64,000 nt of DNA from Chaetoderma sp. LZ-2023a (GCA_034401795.1 CM067370.1:54933380-54997379); one strand, 5' to 3'. Shown: positions 32,414 through 44,655, numbered from the stretch's first letter. Made by a program: numbers and translations. The notes: generated by a model not told the origin, from the sequence alone.

Positions 32414-32815
32414 TTGACAATGGAGGGATCCGATCTGTCACCTAAGTATCTGATGTCATCATTCAATTAAGTTGCATATTAGCTGATATCACAATCATAA
32501 TGGTGTATTCTAGCTCCATCAAGAACATCTAAATGTTTGACAGAAGTGTACGAATTGTATGTCTTTGGTGAATTTACAATTTAATAAGCCTTTTGTTGAA
32601 TATTTTGAAATTAATTTGACTGTGTGCTGCATATGACAGCAACAGCACCAAGTAAAAGCAGTTCCAAAACTTTGAACAGCTTAGCTGTATATATATAACC
32701 TTGAACTTGGGATTCTGGTAATTCAGGATTCAACGTTTATAAATCTATTCCAACAAATGCAAAAGAGTGGGCGGATGAGTGGATCATAGCTAGAAATGGA
32801 TCCCTGTATTGTCAA
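32414..32815 (+). mobile_element. MITE family P, full-length copy with TIRs
   Basis: 402 bp. The ends are inverted (TTGACAATGGAGGGATCC at 32414-32431, complement of GGATCCCTGTATTGTCAA at 32798-32815, 16 of 18 matching). The central imperfect palindrome (TTGAATATTTTGAAATTAAT ... AAAACTTTGAACAGC) lies at about 32594-32685, followed by GCTTAGCTGTATAT. There is no coding capacity and no clear target-site duplication. Confidence 0.8.
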
Positions 32816-32889
32816 ACCCTGAAACTCAGACACAAATAGTGGGTCATATTTTCTCACTCTCCTACAAAAGCTGGGCACCTGGGTACGGC

Positions 32890-33105
32890 AATATAGATTT
32901 AAACCATTAGTTGTCAAATTTGTCCAGGAAAATTGCAATTTTCTCACAGAAAATGTTCAGTTGCTGACAAGAGTAATTTTGAAAATTTACCACTGAAGTG
33001 ACTGGCTTGGTTATCAGAAGTATCAGAACTCCAGTTCAAATTTGTCAAAAATACTCATCTCTTGGCCAAGACCGGTGCCGTTGTTGGCCCGCTTGAGTGT
33101 TAAAG
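32890..33105. mobile_element. piggyBac-like MITE relative, degraded
   Basis: Starts TAAACCATTAGTTGTC and ends CTTGAGTGTTAAAGGATTA. It carries TTTACCACTGAAGTGACTGG and CTCTTGGCCAAGACC in the family order. Confidence 0.5.
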
Positions 33106-33124
33106 GATTAGGTGACAAACCAGA

Positions 33125-34395
33125 TCTATGAAGCCTCAGCGAGCATATAAAATCACCTCTGTTAGCAAATCCCAAAATTACAAAGGCGCTTTCCAGATGC
33201 TTACATACAAGTGGTCAGAACTTGGACTGAGGACATTAAAGGAAGAGAAAAGGGAAACAATATGGCCACCATCAAGCCATCAGCGTACGGGCCTAGGGTT
33301 CTTCCAGCTGAGTTTGGTTGAAATCTGCCAAGCAGTTACCCCTTAGCACACTGATGTCAATATTCTATCTTTTACAGTGTGTCAATAGCAAAGAAACTAG
33401 TGTACATTTTTCAACAATTTTGGTGGAATATGTTGCTGTATGACTAGACAATTTTCAGTCATTTTTTTTGGAAAATTCAAGATGGCCACCGAATAAATTG
33501 ACCAATCAAAATTCTATATACAAGCTCTGAAGCATAGCACTTTAGGGGCCTTTTTCAACAATTTTGGTGGAATATGTTGCTGTATGAGTAGACAATTTTC
33601 AGTCATTTTTTTGGAAAATTCAAGATGGCCACCGAATAAATTGACCAATCAAAATTCTATATTCAAGCTCTGAAGCATAGCACTTTAGGGGCCTTCCAGA
33701 GGCTTTGCTTGAACTCATTCAAGCGGTTAATGAGGAGTTGCCTTTTAACTGATTTTCCAAAGATCCAAGATGGCCGCTGTGACAATGGACTAATCAAAAT
33801 TCAGTATACAAGTTCTGAAATCTACCAGGCTAGTATCTGTCCGGTCAAGTCTGGTTGAAATTGCTCAAGCAGTTAATGAGAAGTAGCGTTTTAAACGATT
33901 TCCCTCCATTTTTTTTAAATGTCCAAGATGGTGGCCGAAAAAACTGACCAATCGAAATTCTGTATACAAGTTCTGAAGCATACTAGGCTAGGGTTCGTCC
34001 ATCCAAATTTGATTGAAATTGGCCCAGTGGTTATCGAGGTGTATGCTTTTAAGAAATTTTCCGAAAATCCAAGATGGCCACCAGAAAAATTTACCAATCA
34101 AAATTCTGTATACAAGCTTTGAAACCTACCAGCCCGTGTATCCTTCCAGCCAAGTCTGGTTGAAATTGCTCACACAATTAATGGGGAGTAGCGTTTTAAC
34201 CGATTTCCCACCATTTTTGGGAAAATTCAAGATGGTCACCAAAAAAACTGACCAATCAAATTTCTGTATATAAGTTCTGAAGCCTACTCCAATAGGGTCC
34301 TTCCAGTCAAATTAGGTTGAAATCTTCCAAGTGGTTAATGAGAAGTAGTGTTTTAAGCAAAAGTTGACGGACGGACAGGTGAGCTAATGACAAAT
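33125..34395 (+). mobile_element. Pearl-like element, core variant A', about 6 units
   Basis: AAGATGG..ACCAATCAAAATTC markers at 33478, 33622, 33765, 33923, 34068 and 34230 give unit lengths of 143-162 bp. Two neighbouring units (33420-33560 and 33560-33705) are almost identical. The end reads AAGTTGACGGACGGACAGGTGAGCTAATGA, where one arm of the usual terminal hairpin has been lost. Confidence 0.7.
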
Positions 34396-34446
34396 GAATC
34401 AGGATTATTGAGAAAAAGCATTTACTAAATCTAGGAATGCTTAACT

Positions 34447-34930
34447 TGGAACCAATTAGTGACGTAGCCGGTGCTTCGCACTCCGCCGTGGGTCAACTGT
34501 GTGTGCAGGTAGACCGTGCACTCGAATATAACAAAAGTAAACCTGAATATAGTTTCATAAGTGCTATGAATAGTATTCTCCATAGGCTCCACTGTATAGC
34601 GATTAACTCGCTACTGTTAATTAACTCTTGATCCTTTTGAAAACATATCTGAAAGTCACTGTTTCTGGTGGATGCAACAAGTTTCGGTAAAAATGATTTC
34701 AAAATATACTGCTCGAAATTTGTGTAACTGAATGTAGATCCTGTCTCTGGAAACAACGTCCTTCAGTCAAATTGTTTTAAAATTAGACAGTATTTTACCT
34801 GCAGGAAGTAGTCGCTAATCAGTTTAACGCGAATATAACCGAGATTATATGACAGGCTGTAGCAGGTATTATTTATTCGCTCGGCATACACACAAGTGCA
34901 CAGCACCAGCTGTGTCACTAATTGGTTCCC
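34447..34930. mobile_element. 484 bp element with 38 bp inverted ends
   Basis: GGAACCAATTAGTGAC at 34448-34463 is perfectly complementary to 34914-34929, and similarity continues inward (AGCCGGTGC / AGCTGGTGC) to about 38 bp. The interior includes a fragment resembling the family P core (34740-34800). The 64-codon ORF has no recognisable domain. It is of MITE size; superfamily not assigned. Confidence 0.75.
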
Positions 34931-35164
34931 ACCAGTGACCTAAATGGTATTTATTTGCTTTTTTCAAATTATTCTTCTGATTTATTTCTGTTTTTTACTT
35001 GTGGCTATAAGGTGATTATTATCTAAATCTATCATTCAAGAGCATTTGTTAGTTCCCTCGTACTTTCCTTTAACAAACATGTAGACCATGTCAAGTATTT
35101 AATGCTTCAGATACATTGGTATAGTATCAAATCACATTGTGCAATAATGCACAATGCACATGTA

Positions 35165-35520
35165 TCCACAGACCTCTGAATTTTCATCCAACCATCCCAC
35201 TATCATATATCCCCCTACTACTCTAAATATATAAGATATACAAGGTATGAAACTACTGTCCATTGACAGATGCGAAATTGTAAAGTTCTTTATCGATTAG
35301 TCTTCTTCTTCGTGCCTCTTGTGTTAGGAACACCATCACTACACTAAACGTATAGTGGTTGTGCGCATATTACTGGAGGTATTTACATAAACAACAGGAA
35401 AAGTAATCGATAAGGAAGAGGTGTCACTAAATTCTGACACCAAACCAACCAATCAGCTTCTGACAATGGTGCCCACGGGCAGAAATTTCAGACATTAATA
35501 TATATATATATATATTAATA
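35165..35520. mobile_element. Second copy of the foldback element of 8272-8640, interrupted
   Basis: CACAGACCTCTGAATTTTCA and CAAGGTATGAAAC match the left arms, and AACCAACCAATCAGCTTCTG and CAATGGTGCCCAC match the right inner arm. About 140 bp of unrelated DNA (35285-35435) sits at the loop. The element ends in a short TA run, and the right outer arm is missing. Confidence 0.65.
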
Positions 35521-35814
35521 TAAATCACTCTCGGAGCCTGGGCCGCCCAAACATTTAGCAACAATTATCAATGGCTGTGTTGTCATGAGTGTGATATGCC
35601 AAGCTGCCTGATTGTAGAATGACAATTTCTTTCAGTCATTCACTCATCTGACAGAGTATAGCATTGCGTTCCCTTAGCAATGAACTGATATTCACATCAT
35701 GGAAGTCAGAATTAGAATGAGCAAACATTCCGCAAATATTGTATTGCAATACTTTTTCCCTACCTGGAGACAGATGTTTTCTCGTTGAAACATTTGAACA
35801 AGTTTCCACTAAGT
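35521..35814. other. No gene recognised
   Basis: Short spacer; nothing identified. Confidence 0.35.
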
Positions 35815-36165
35815 CAAAAAGGGACATAACCCCACGTGAATTGACAACAACCCCTGAACTATAAACTGGATCTTAAATATTTTATACTAAACAATATACT
35901 AATTTTCAGTTCAAGATAAACAAAAAAGTCAGGGAATTTTTCATATTTCATATACGGCAGAGTGGCATAACTTCACCAAAAATTGATGAAACTGCCAGAA
36001 ACTCAAACCTGATCTGTAATGTCTCATAATACAGCAATGTACCAATTTTCAGTTCAACATACAGAAAGAAGAGGTAAAAGTGCAGAAAGCTACAAATGGA
36101 CAGCAAACGTAAAGCATATTTCTCCCCACCCCAAGTTATTAGCATGAAATATAGTCACTCTACAG
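35815..36165 (+). repeat. Core-repeat family C, about two degraded units
   Basis: AAGTCAAAAAGGGACATAAC, AATTGATGAAAC, CAATGTACCAATTTTCAGTT and AGTGCAGAAAGCT are the landmarks of the array at 51.5-52.4 kb. Confidence 0.6.
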
Positions 36166-36268
36166 TGAATGTAGATATTAATATAAGACAAATTAAGTCT
36201 TGCAAGATATAGAATTTATTTGTAGTAATTATCTATCACAGACATAGCTCTAGCCAAATTTAGTATAG

Positions 36269-36389
<121 letters not shown>

Positions 36390-36594
36390 ACTAACTACAT
36401 TATAATAACCAAATAACCTCTTTCTATATCATAAATATTAAGAAAATCTACTGTAGTAACTCCAGAAAAGTACAGAATTGTGAATGTCTCATATTCATAA
36501 ATATGCATTGTGAAACTGTGGCAATTTTATAAGTGATTATTTCTGAAGTAATAAAACAAGAATGCTGATGTGTCTGAGTGTATAGTCAGGGATA

Positions 36595-36960
36595 ATTTGG
36601 ATTGCCATTTTGATAGAAACTAGTCATGGGCCAAAACTGTGAAAAAGTAGGCAAAATTCCTCAAAATCAAATTAGTAATGATACAGATTGTATCCTTACA
36701 TAGAATAGAACAGTTTTGTCAAGTTTCATTGAAATCGGAATGGCCATTGATAAGTTACAAGGCAAACTAAAAACTTTAACAAAAAAAACCATGGAAAGTA
36801 TTCACAAAGTCCAAAACCGTGAAAAAAGTAATCAAAATTTCCCAGAATCAAAACGCATCCCTGTATTACAAAGGACACCTCTGTAAGGTTTTATTGAAAT
36901 TCTATGACCCATTGTTGATAAATAAGTTGATTTGAAAACCTTAGCCAAAAGATTTTCTAG
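36595..36960. repeat. Core-repeat family D, two units
   Basis: GGGCCAAAACTGTGAAAAAG..CAAAATTCCTCAAAATC and AGTCCAAAACCGTGAAAAAA..AAAATTTCCCAGAATC mark two units of about 160 bp, each followed by GTTTCATTGAAAT-like sequence. Confidence 0.55.
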
Positions 36961-38310
36961 TGTGATGGCGACACCGCCGATGACGATGCTAGAAAGAGCA
37001 GGTGAGACAAAAATGGGAATTTTGGAACACAGGGCCTGAATCGCTCAGCTATATCGTTAGTATTTGAAGCAGAAGCATGACAAATTTGGCCGGAAAGACA
37101 AACATTTCTGTATAGACTATGGAAATCTACGATCCAGATGTGAACTTTTGACAAGAAATGAAAGCATTTAGGTCAGAAATGAAGAAACTTGGATCTAAAA
37201 TTTAAAAATGGTCTGAAAAGAAAGAATTGATGATAACCACTGATCTGATCGACCAATCAGATTGAGCAGTATCAAATTCCTCATCAGTAAGCCACAAATC
37301 ATATATGTATATGCTGCCATCTTGCCTCTCAAAATCCAACAACTAACAATAGTTCAAACATGATTGGTCAATGGTTTCGAAGATATTCACATATCCAAAT
37401 CCCTTGGAGAAACATAAATGACCCTGAGGCATTAATTATAGTCACCAGGTTTCAACACGATCCCTTTAGCAGTTCTAAAAATCATTCTTATGCCAGCAAG
37501 GCAGAATAATCAATCATATTCTCTTGAAGAAACTTGGTCCAGTTCATGTACTAAGCGAAGTTTCTTGAGTTTCATGGTCAATTTTCAAAAATAGTCTTCT
37601 TGGCTTGAAAACTGACATTTTCTTTGAGAAAATTGAAATTTTCTTTAACAAATTTAAGTCTTAAAGGGTTATCAGACAGTGCTAAAAATAGCACAAAATC
37701 CAGGATAGTCGCTAACCAAATTGACCAATCTGCTTGGTTTGAGCAGATTGATTGACCAATTTAATTTCAAAATGTTAAAATTTGTATTCAACGTAAACCA
37801 ATATATTGCCATTTTCACTGTCAAAATCCATTAGCTAACATATGCTCAATTTGTATAGGAGACCATGCTTTTTCGTTAATAAACTTCTCTTAGACAAACT
37901 TAAATGATCATTAGTCCTTAATCCTATTTCCAAAATTTTGGCGAATCCCTTCACAATTCAGCAGTTCTGGAGAAGTAATTTTTGCAAAAACTAGTGTACA
38001 TAAGCTGCCCACCAGACAAATCGGCCAATCTATTTCTCTTGAACAAACTTGGTTCAAGTTTTGCCCTAGATAAAGTTTGTTGAGTTTCAAATCAATAGGA
38101 TACACAGCTTCGTAGATGTTTAAACACATTTTCCAAAATAGGCCAAAATCCAAGATGGCTCGCACACAATGCGACCAATCAGCTTTGTTTGAGCAATCTT
38201 AGGTCTGGTTGAAATTGGCCCAATGGTTCTTGAGAACTCATTTAGAGATTTGGTGGACAGACGACACAGAGGGATGGATGGACAACCCAGTCACCATGAC
38301 ATAGTCATAT
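36961..38310 (+). mobile_element. Family A-like repeat, strongly degraded
   Basis: From about 37700 the landmarks GACCAATC, CTTGAACAAACTTGGTTCA, AAAATCCAAGATGGC and GAAATTGGCCCAATGGTTCT appear in family order, ending in GGACAGACGACACAGAGGG and AGTCACCATGACATAG without a clear hairpin. A short piece at 37540-37675 also resembles the piggyBac-like MITE. Confidence 0.5.
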
Positions 38311-39489
38311 GGTAAAAATGCTAAAAATTCAATCTACTCTCCGTCCCAAATCCCATTTAGCCATGCTAACTTTCTAATGATTAGCATATTGATCTGAAAG
38401 TTGGCGATGTGGGAAGATGTAAAAATCTACTAGATTATATTTCTTAACAAAACTATGAAAATTTTCTTATCAGTGAGAAAGGACAGGTCATTTTATAAAG
38501 CAAAACAACTCAAAATAGATCAGGCAGCATAGGCTACCCATTACCCCTATTCAGCCTCCGATAATGAAACTGAGGAATGCAACGTTAGTGCAGTGGTGTA
38601 GGTATGCTCGTGCAGAATAATGTGCATGCGATTACATCATATTATATCACACAATTGTATCAAATCCTAAAATTTTAGTGAAAATGTGTATGCTGTATTC
38701 TTATATATGTCAGTTCTATTTTGAGTTGCCTCGCTTCATAAAGATGATCCACACTTTCTCATTGATCAGAGAATCAACCATGACCGCCATTTACAACAAG
38801 TTCTTAAGCATGATAAATACCTAAATTGTATTTTTGTTTAAAAATCTAGTCTGGTAAGTTGATGCTTTTTTTTCCATCTTCTAATGTTGCCAAATAACAG
38901 ATCGATAGGATAACATTAGGAAAGTCAGCATATCCAAATGTAGTTGACAGGACTTTTGGGGATGGGCCGTGGTAAAGCGGTTACTTCCAAATTATATTAT
39001 GCACTCCAGCAAATAACATTGGTTTAGTTATATTCAGATTCAATGAGTCAGTAGTCAAGTGCTTAATTTCACAAAGTCATGCTAGTATTCTACTGAGATA
39101 AATTTCATCTCTAGATTAAAAATAACAGATACGAATAGTTTCATTAACATTATAATACTGCGAATAAATACAAATACTGCCGTGGACAGAATAAGTGATC
39201 CCTATGTCATATTTTTGACATTGCAGGTGAGACAATAGAAAAAGAAATCAGACCAGTGCTCTACAACCTTGCGTAGAGTGTTACATGATATTAGATAATG
39301 TACTAAAACAACAGATTTGTAAGGCATACAGATTAGATAAGACAATAAAACATGGCATTACAAAGCAATACAAATTCCCTTTATTCCTGCCGTTTGGTGA
39401 AATGAGATGTAAGGATGGCAATTCATGTGTTTGCTGCGTATTCATTACTGCTTTATGCACATGGTGCTTCTTGAATATGTTTCAAGGGT
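38311..39489. other. No gene recognised
   Basis: About 1.2 kb of AT-rich DNA. The ORF at 39285-39491 has no recognisable domain. Confidence 0.35.
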
Positions 39490-39665
39490 GATAACCCTGG
39501 CAAATATTGAGGAAAAGAAATGTAACGGGAACTTGACATCTGCCTCCCTACTATTAAGGTAACTTTGGCAAACACCAACTCTGGCAAATATGGATGAAAA
39601 CTAATGGAACACCAACTTGACCTCTGCCTTAATAGTATTAATTTACAATATTCTAAATTAGGTTG
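39490..39665. repeat. Two-copy tandem duplication of about 75 bp
   Basis: CTGGCAAATATTGAGG..GGGAACTTGACATCTGCCT and CTGGCAAATATGGATG..CACCAACTTGACCTCTGCCT, each followed by a TACTATTA-type motif. Confidence 0.6.
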
Positions 39666-40009
39666 AAATCCATTTAGTAATTCCATGAAAACTATTAGTT
39701 AAGTATGCACGATTGGGAACATTCCTATATTACCTCAAAATTCATTTTTCAAAGGAATAATATCAAATAAGGGGTCATAGCTTAAGTAAAGGAATTCCAA
39801 AATATGTTGTCTAAATATCTCAAAATAATACAACTTTGCTGGCTAAATATTTTATTATTGGTTCTCATATGAAAACCATGGACCTATATTATCCTAAAAC
39901 TATGTCAGAATGACTGGCCTTTTTTTAGCTGTGGTTAGCAGCTCAATAAACCATGATGTCTCTTACTTAGCTAGTCAGTCACAAAAGCTTATTGTTGGAT
40001 GTATTTTGA
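39666..40009. other. No gene recognised
   Basis: Spacer without identified features. Confidence 0.35.
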
Positions 40010-41060
40010 AGAAGAGCTTTTAGTATACAGTAATCAAACTTGGGAGGAAAGGTTGGCCGTGGAATCCTGAAGATGTGTGATGCATTTGTGGTCAAAAGTC
40101 AAGGCCACTGTGACCAGATGTAGCAAGAGCTCCGCAAACGGTGCATAATACACCGCTATGATAACAAACCAAGAAATGAGAGCTATCAGAAGATAGCGAT
40201 ATCTTCCTCAGACTTAGGCCAGTTACCCTAAAATATTTCAAAACGATCAGATAAACGGTAAGCGTTATCGTCTGGAAACCTGCTTTGACGATTGTCGCTG
40301 GATTTGGATCATCATCTATTTCGATTGGTTTCTTCCTCAGACCTATTCGTCATCCTATTTTAAGGCAATTTGATAAATGGTAATAGAGTTATGATCCAGA
40401 AACCTATTGTCAAGATGTCACCGATAGATGGCGGCCATATTGGATTTCTAATCATTGTCGATTCAGATAGGTTTCATCTTCAGACCTAGCCTAGCCATCT
40501 GATGAAGCTTCACAGCGATCCGCTAAACCACAACTGAGTTATCTTCTGGAAAACAGTTTTCATGATGGTACGCTGGTGGCTGATGGCCATATTGGATTTC
40601 AGACCATTATCAATTTATATATGTTTCTTTCTCAGTCCTAGTCCAGTCACTGTATGAAATTTCAAAGTGATCCGATAAACGGTAAGAGAATTATTGTCCA
40701 GAAACCCATTTTCAGGATGGCCTACTTTGGCTGGTGGCCATATTGGATTTCAGATTATCATTGATTTAGATTTAGACTCAGACCTAGTTCAGTCATAATA
40801 TGAAGTTTCAAAACCATCCAATAAATTGTAGGAGCCATCCACTGACCTATCCGCCTCCTCACCCAGATGGTGCCATCATATATCCTCTCAATTTTTTTGC
40901 GGGGGATAAAAAAAATCATTATTTTCAAGACTAACGTGTCAAGAACTTTGGTTCTGATGGAAATATCTTGACCAGACTTGTGTGAAAGGTTGTCATGGGG
41001 TCCCAAAGAAGTGTGATAAATTTGGCGTCAAAAGGTCAAATATCAAGGCCACAGTTACAT
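40010..41060. repeat. Core-repeat family E, five units inside family F-like flanks
   Basis: Units of 130-155 bp marked by TTCCTCAGAC (about 40203, 40331, 40474, 40626, 40777), each with a GATAAACGGTAA-like and a GGCCATATTGGATTTC block. The flanks (AAACTTGGGAGGAAAGGTTG; GTCAAAAGGTCAAATATCAA) resemble family F of 21.0-21.5 kb. Confidence 0.6.
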
Positions 41061-41515
41061 AATTGGGAATTCTTCCAACCGTGAATGATGTGAGTATTGC
41101 ACAAATTTGTGCTTGTTTACATATGAAGAGTCACTTATCACATTAGACAGATGGTTGACTGGCCATGCGAGCTTCGTTAGTTACTTCATCAATCAATCAC
41201 AATAGCTTATTGTAGGCTGTCATTTCAAAAGCTTTTCATATACAGTAATAAAGCTTGGTGTAGATCTGCACTGTAGGCTTAACGTGTGTCTAGCATAACA
41301 AAGGTATGACAGCGTGACCTGCTTTTCATGCAAGAACTACCGAGATTCTATCGACCTTAGATAACAATGATAGCTTATACAGAAAGGTACACATCCACCA
41401 AGTTATAAGTCAATAGTTTTAAATATGACAAAATATGCCACAGAAGTATTACCTGTATAGCATTTAGTTTCGGTTAATGGGTTTTCTTGTTTTCTGCTGC
41501 ATGCAGTAATTAAGT
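41061..41515. other. No gene recognised
   Basis: AT-rich spacer. Confidence 0.35.
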
Positions 41516-41519
41516 AATC

Positions 41520-41885
41520 CAGTTTATCCATCAATCATATGATGTCATAATCAACATCAATGTCATAATAAACTATGTGACACATAGACTGATGTCATAA
41601 TCAATTACGTCATGAATGACTTGATTTAGTCTGTCTTAGATGCTTATTACGCCCTCAGCTTGTACAAATTTTATGTCATTACTATTTAATAAACATGCTG
41701 TTGAATATTTTGACTCATTTTACTGGGCGTACGGCAGCAACAGCATCCAATCAAGTTAGTTTCGGAATATTCAACAGCTTATCTGTATAGTTTTCTGGAA
41801 ATTGAGATTCAGAGATTGCAGGGATCGATCAATCCCAACACGGGCAAATCATGGGTGGAGCTTAGCTAGAGATGAGCAGGGTATA
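41520..41885 (+). mobile_element. MITE family P, nearly full-length plus copy
   Basis: Order: CATATGATGTCATAATCAAC, TGATGTCATAATCAATTACG, ACTATTTAATAAACATGCTG, the palindrome (TTGAATATTTTGACTCATTT ... AGTTTCGGAATATTCAACAG, about 41700-41780), CTTATCTGTATAGTTTTCTG, CGATCAATCCCAACACGGGC and GGTGGAGCTTAGCTAGAG. Terminal repeats are not recognisable. Confidence 0.75.
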
Positions 41886-42620
41886 GTTAATACTTGATTC
41901 CAACATTACGCTGAGGTGATAGTATCTCTGGTATTTGAGATCGAATCACCTTCATTTTATCAATGCATGTATTACATGACAATATGAATATGTTGACCAC
42001 ATGTGGAGGAGTCATCGCTATAAGTCAGCTATCTGACAGGTCACATGGGCTAAAAATTGACGTATTAGTATTTATACAAAATCGTAATTATATCTTATTT
42101 GACGGAAATCTGATGACAAGCATCATTCAATAGACTAACTATATATAACATGGGAGACAATGATTACATAAATAAATTTAAATTGTTTTGGCACTAAATG
42201 AAATTGATAGTATATGAATATATAAGTTAGAGCAATATAAAATACTCTTATATACACATAAGAAATCTATAAATATATGCATACCAAAATAATGACATGG
42301 AGTTATATAAAAGGGAGATCAAAATTATATTCTATGAAAATAATTTATATAAAGTCTACGAAAATATTAAAGTTAACATGCATGTATATGAAAATTTCTT
42401 ATTTAAATAAATCTAATAAAAGACAATAATTATCAAATATCCACTAAACTAATTGTTGTGAGTGCATGTACCACTGTCAAATATAGTTTCATTTGACTGA
42501 AATGCAATCCCGAGTGAGACATATTCACATGCCTAATTTGATTTGAAGCCTGTTAGGCATTCTAATGTTATTATACAGAAGCTAGAATTTCATGTTTTAG
42601 TTGCGATTCACAACTGGTAT
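41886..42620. other. No gene recognised; strongly AT-rich
   Basis: No coding features; short direct TATATA and AAATAT runs only. Confidence 0.4.
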
Positions 42621-42623
42621 AAG

Positions 42624-43021
42624 TCTATCTGTTTGTCTGTCTGTTTGTCTGTCTGTTTGTGTGTCTGTTTGTGTGTCTGTTTGTGTGTCTGTTTGTCTGT
42701 CTGTTTGTGTGTCTGTTTGTCTGTCTGTTTGTGTGTCTGTTTGTGTGTCTGTTTGTCTGTCTGTTTGTGTGTCTGTTTGTCTGTCTGTTTGTGTGTCTGT
42801 TTGTCTGTCTGTTTGTGTGTCTGTCTGTCTGTTTGTCTGTCTGTTTGTCTGTCTGTTTGTCTGTTTGTGTGTCTGTTTGTGTGTCTGTTTGTATGTCTGT
42901 TTGTGTATCTGTTTGTCTGTCTGTTTGTGTATCTGTTTGTCTGTCTGTTTGTGTGTCTGTTTGTCTGTCTGTTTGTCTGTCTGTTTGTCTGTCTGTTTGT
43001 CTGTCTGTTTGTGTGTCTGTT
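42624..43021. repeat. TTTGTCTGTC/TTTGTGTGTC minisatellite
   Basis: About 400 bp made only of TGTCTGTTTG-type units with CTGT/GTGT variants. It lacks stops in several frames of both strands, which creates long artificial ORFs of alternating Cys-Leu-Phe-Val-Ser or Gln-Thr-Asp-Arg. Confidence 0.95.
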
Positions 43022-43605
43022 AAATTGTTGGCATTTTTGGCAAAGCCACATTGGTCACAAATATAATGCATTCACACTTGTTCATTTTAAATACCTCAGA
43101 TAATGATGAGGGACAGATTTTACACAAATACAAGTCAAAAGTGAAGTAATGTTGCTGGTGGAATGATGGCGTAATGGCGTGTGTATCAGCAAATGGCTAT
43201 GAAGGTGTTCCAAAGTTATCATACAGAAATTACATTTCCTACAAGTATTACATATTGTAATGACTGATTAACATGGATGTATCTCACTGAATAACAATTA
43301 TAAGCAAAGTGGATAACCAGCTTGCCAAGACAGACAGAAAACCAAATATGGGGACATTTTTGTATCATCACAGCTAAAGGTTCGCTTGAATCATACTCCA
43401 TACATAACCATTTACACAAAAATAATGAGGATTTAAATTTTCTTACATTTTATATGCTTTTCAAGACCTTAGAATGTATAGAAAGTTGCATATTATGTAA
43501 TAACCATTTAGAAAATGTAAGAGATTGCCAATCATGATTTATTCTCTTTCATAAAATGTAGCCTGTCTTCCAGATATTACTTGTCTCAGTTACTAATTTT
43601 AACAT
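43022..43605. other. No gene recognised
   Basis: Includes an ORF of 71 codons (43322-43537) without recognisable features. Confidence 0.35.
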
Positions 43606-43865
43606 TGCTCTTTTTTACCCCTTATTGATTAATCCTGACTAAACCTGCCTCTGAAGTGGTCTTGAGGAATGTCGATTTACAGGCCAAGAGAAGACCATTT
43701 TTTAATTTCACCACTGGAATGACTGGCTTGTTAACAGAGCCAGCCATTCCAGTGGTAAATATTTAAAAATAATTGCTTGCCCTGTAAATGGATATTTACT
43801 AACCAAATCATTTCATTTTTTTTATCAATCTTGACCAGTTTAAAGAAAACCTGTCTCTGCTGCTA
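43606..43865. mobile_element. piggyBac-like MITE relative
   Basis: GAAGTGGTCTTGAGGAATGT, GGCCAAGAGAAGACC, CACTGGAATGACTGGC / GCCAGCCATTCCAGTG, and CTGTAAATGGATATTTAC. The ends are degraded (ATTAATCCTGAC ... TCTTGACCAG). Confidence 0.6.
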
Positions 43866-43994
43866 AGTTTAGTATTGATCTTTTTAAAGAAAATAGACAT
43901 AGTAGACAAGTTGCGAGTCGCAAGTAAAATATAAATTTATTATTGGGAGGAATTCACATGAACTCAATTCAAAGAGAGTATGAAATCGGCTGAT

Positions 43995-44080
43995 TGTTCC
44001 AAAATTAATTTGACTGAATGCTGTTGCCAACCTACGCAGCAGCAACCTCGTCAAATGGTTTTCAAAATAGTCAGACCCTT
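43995..44080. repeat. Core palindrome of MITE family P, degraded
   Basis: CCAAAATTAATTTGACTGAA..GCAGCAGCAACCTCGTCAAATGG and TTTTCAAAATAGTCAG form the arms. Confidence 0.6.
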
Positions 44081-44141
44081 TACTCCAATTAATATATGTC
44101 AGATAACGAACCACTATCATATCTGCTTAATTTATGACTAA

Positions 44142-44147
44142 TTTATT
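44142..44147 (-). promoter_or_regulatory. Possible polyadenylation signal of the - strand gene
   Basis: AATAAA on the minus strand, about 510 bp beyond the stop codon and just past the MITE in the presumed 3' UTR. Position only; not tested. Confidence 0.25.
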
Positions 44148-44222
44148 CATGGTAATTTAATTGCAGATCTTCATCAATAACTGGCACGTCTATCTGTTCA
44201 GAGTTAATACTTGTTATCATTT

Positions 44223-44606
44223 CAATGGATGAATCCAAGCTGTCTCTCAACTATACGACATCATAATCAATTGTCACATGTAGGCTGATGTCACAATCAA
44301 AATATGTAATGGATCATGTATCTAGGTCTGTTATGAATCCTTAATAGGCTGTCAAGTGTACGAATTGTATGTCCACAAATTAATAATTGAGTATATAGTT
44401 GAATATTTTGAAACTAATTTGACTTGGGGCTGTGGCAACAGCACAGTTAAATTAGTTTCAAAATATTCAACAGCTTACCTGTATAGTTAGCTTTGATATT
44501 TGACATTTTGGGAACTCAGGGTTCGATTGATCCCAACACAGGCAAAGCATGGGCAGAAATTAGCTTGAAACGGGCGGGACTTGGCTAAAAGTGGATTCAT
44601 CCATTG
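44223..44606 (+). mobile_element. MITE family P, full-length copy with perfect 15 bp TIRs
   Basis: 384 bp. CAATGGATGAATCCA (44223-44237) is perfectly complementary to 44592-44606. The central palindrome (GTTGAATATTTTGAAACTAA ... TTAGTTTCAAAATATTCAAC) is at about 44399-44472. It starts 50 bp beyond the stop codon of the - strand gene, so it probably lies in that gene's 3' UTR. No target-site duplication is apparent. Confidence 0.85.
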
Positions 44607-44655
44607 TTCTTTGATTTCCTCTCTCAGCCTCCTCTCTATTGCTGCTGTCAGATTA

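Noticed and set aside
35300-35440. Possible LINE 3' tail (minus, GAAGAAGAAG) inserted in the foldback copy
   Set aside because: No direct target-site duplication; the flanking ATCGAT sequences are inverted rather than direct.
42543-43103. Overlapping ORFs of 135-186 codons on both strands
   Set aside because: They are translations of the TTTGTCTGTC minisatellite, open only because the repeat lacks stops.
44510-44545. B-box-like GGTTCGATTGATCCC in family P, suggesting a SINE or tRNA
   Set aside because: No A box at the right distance, no tRNA fold, and the element has terminal inverted repeats; treated as MITE.
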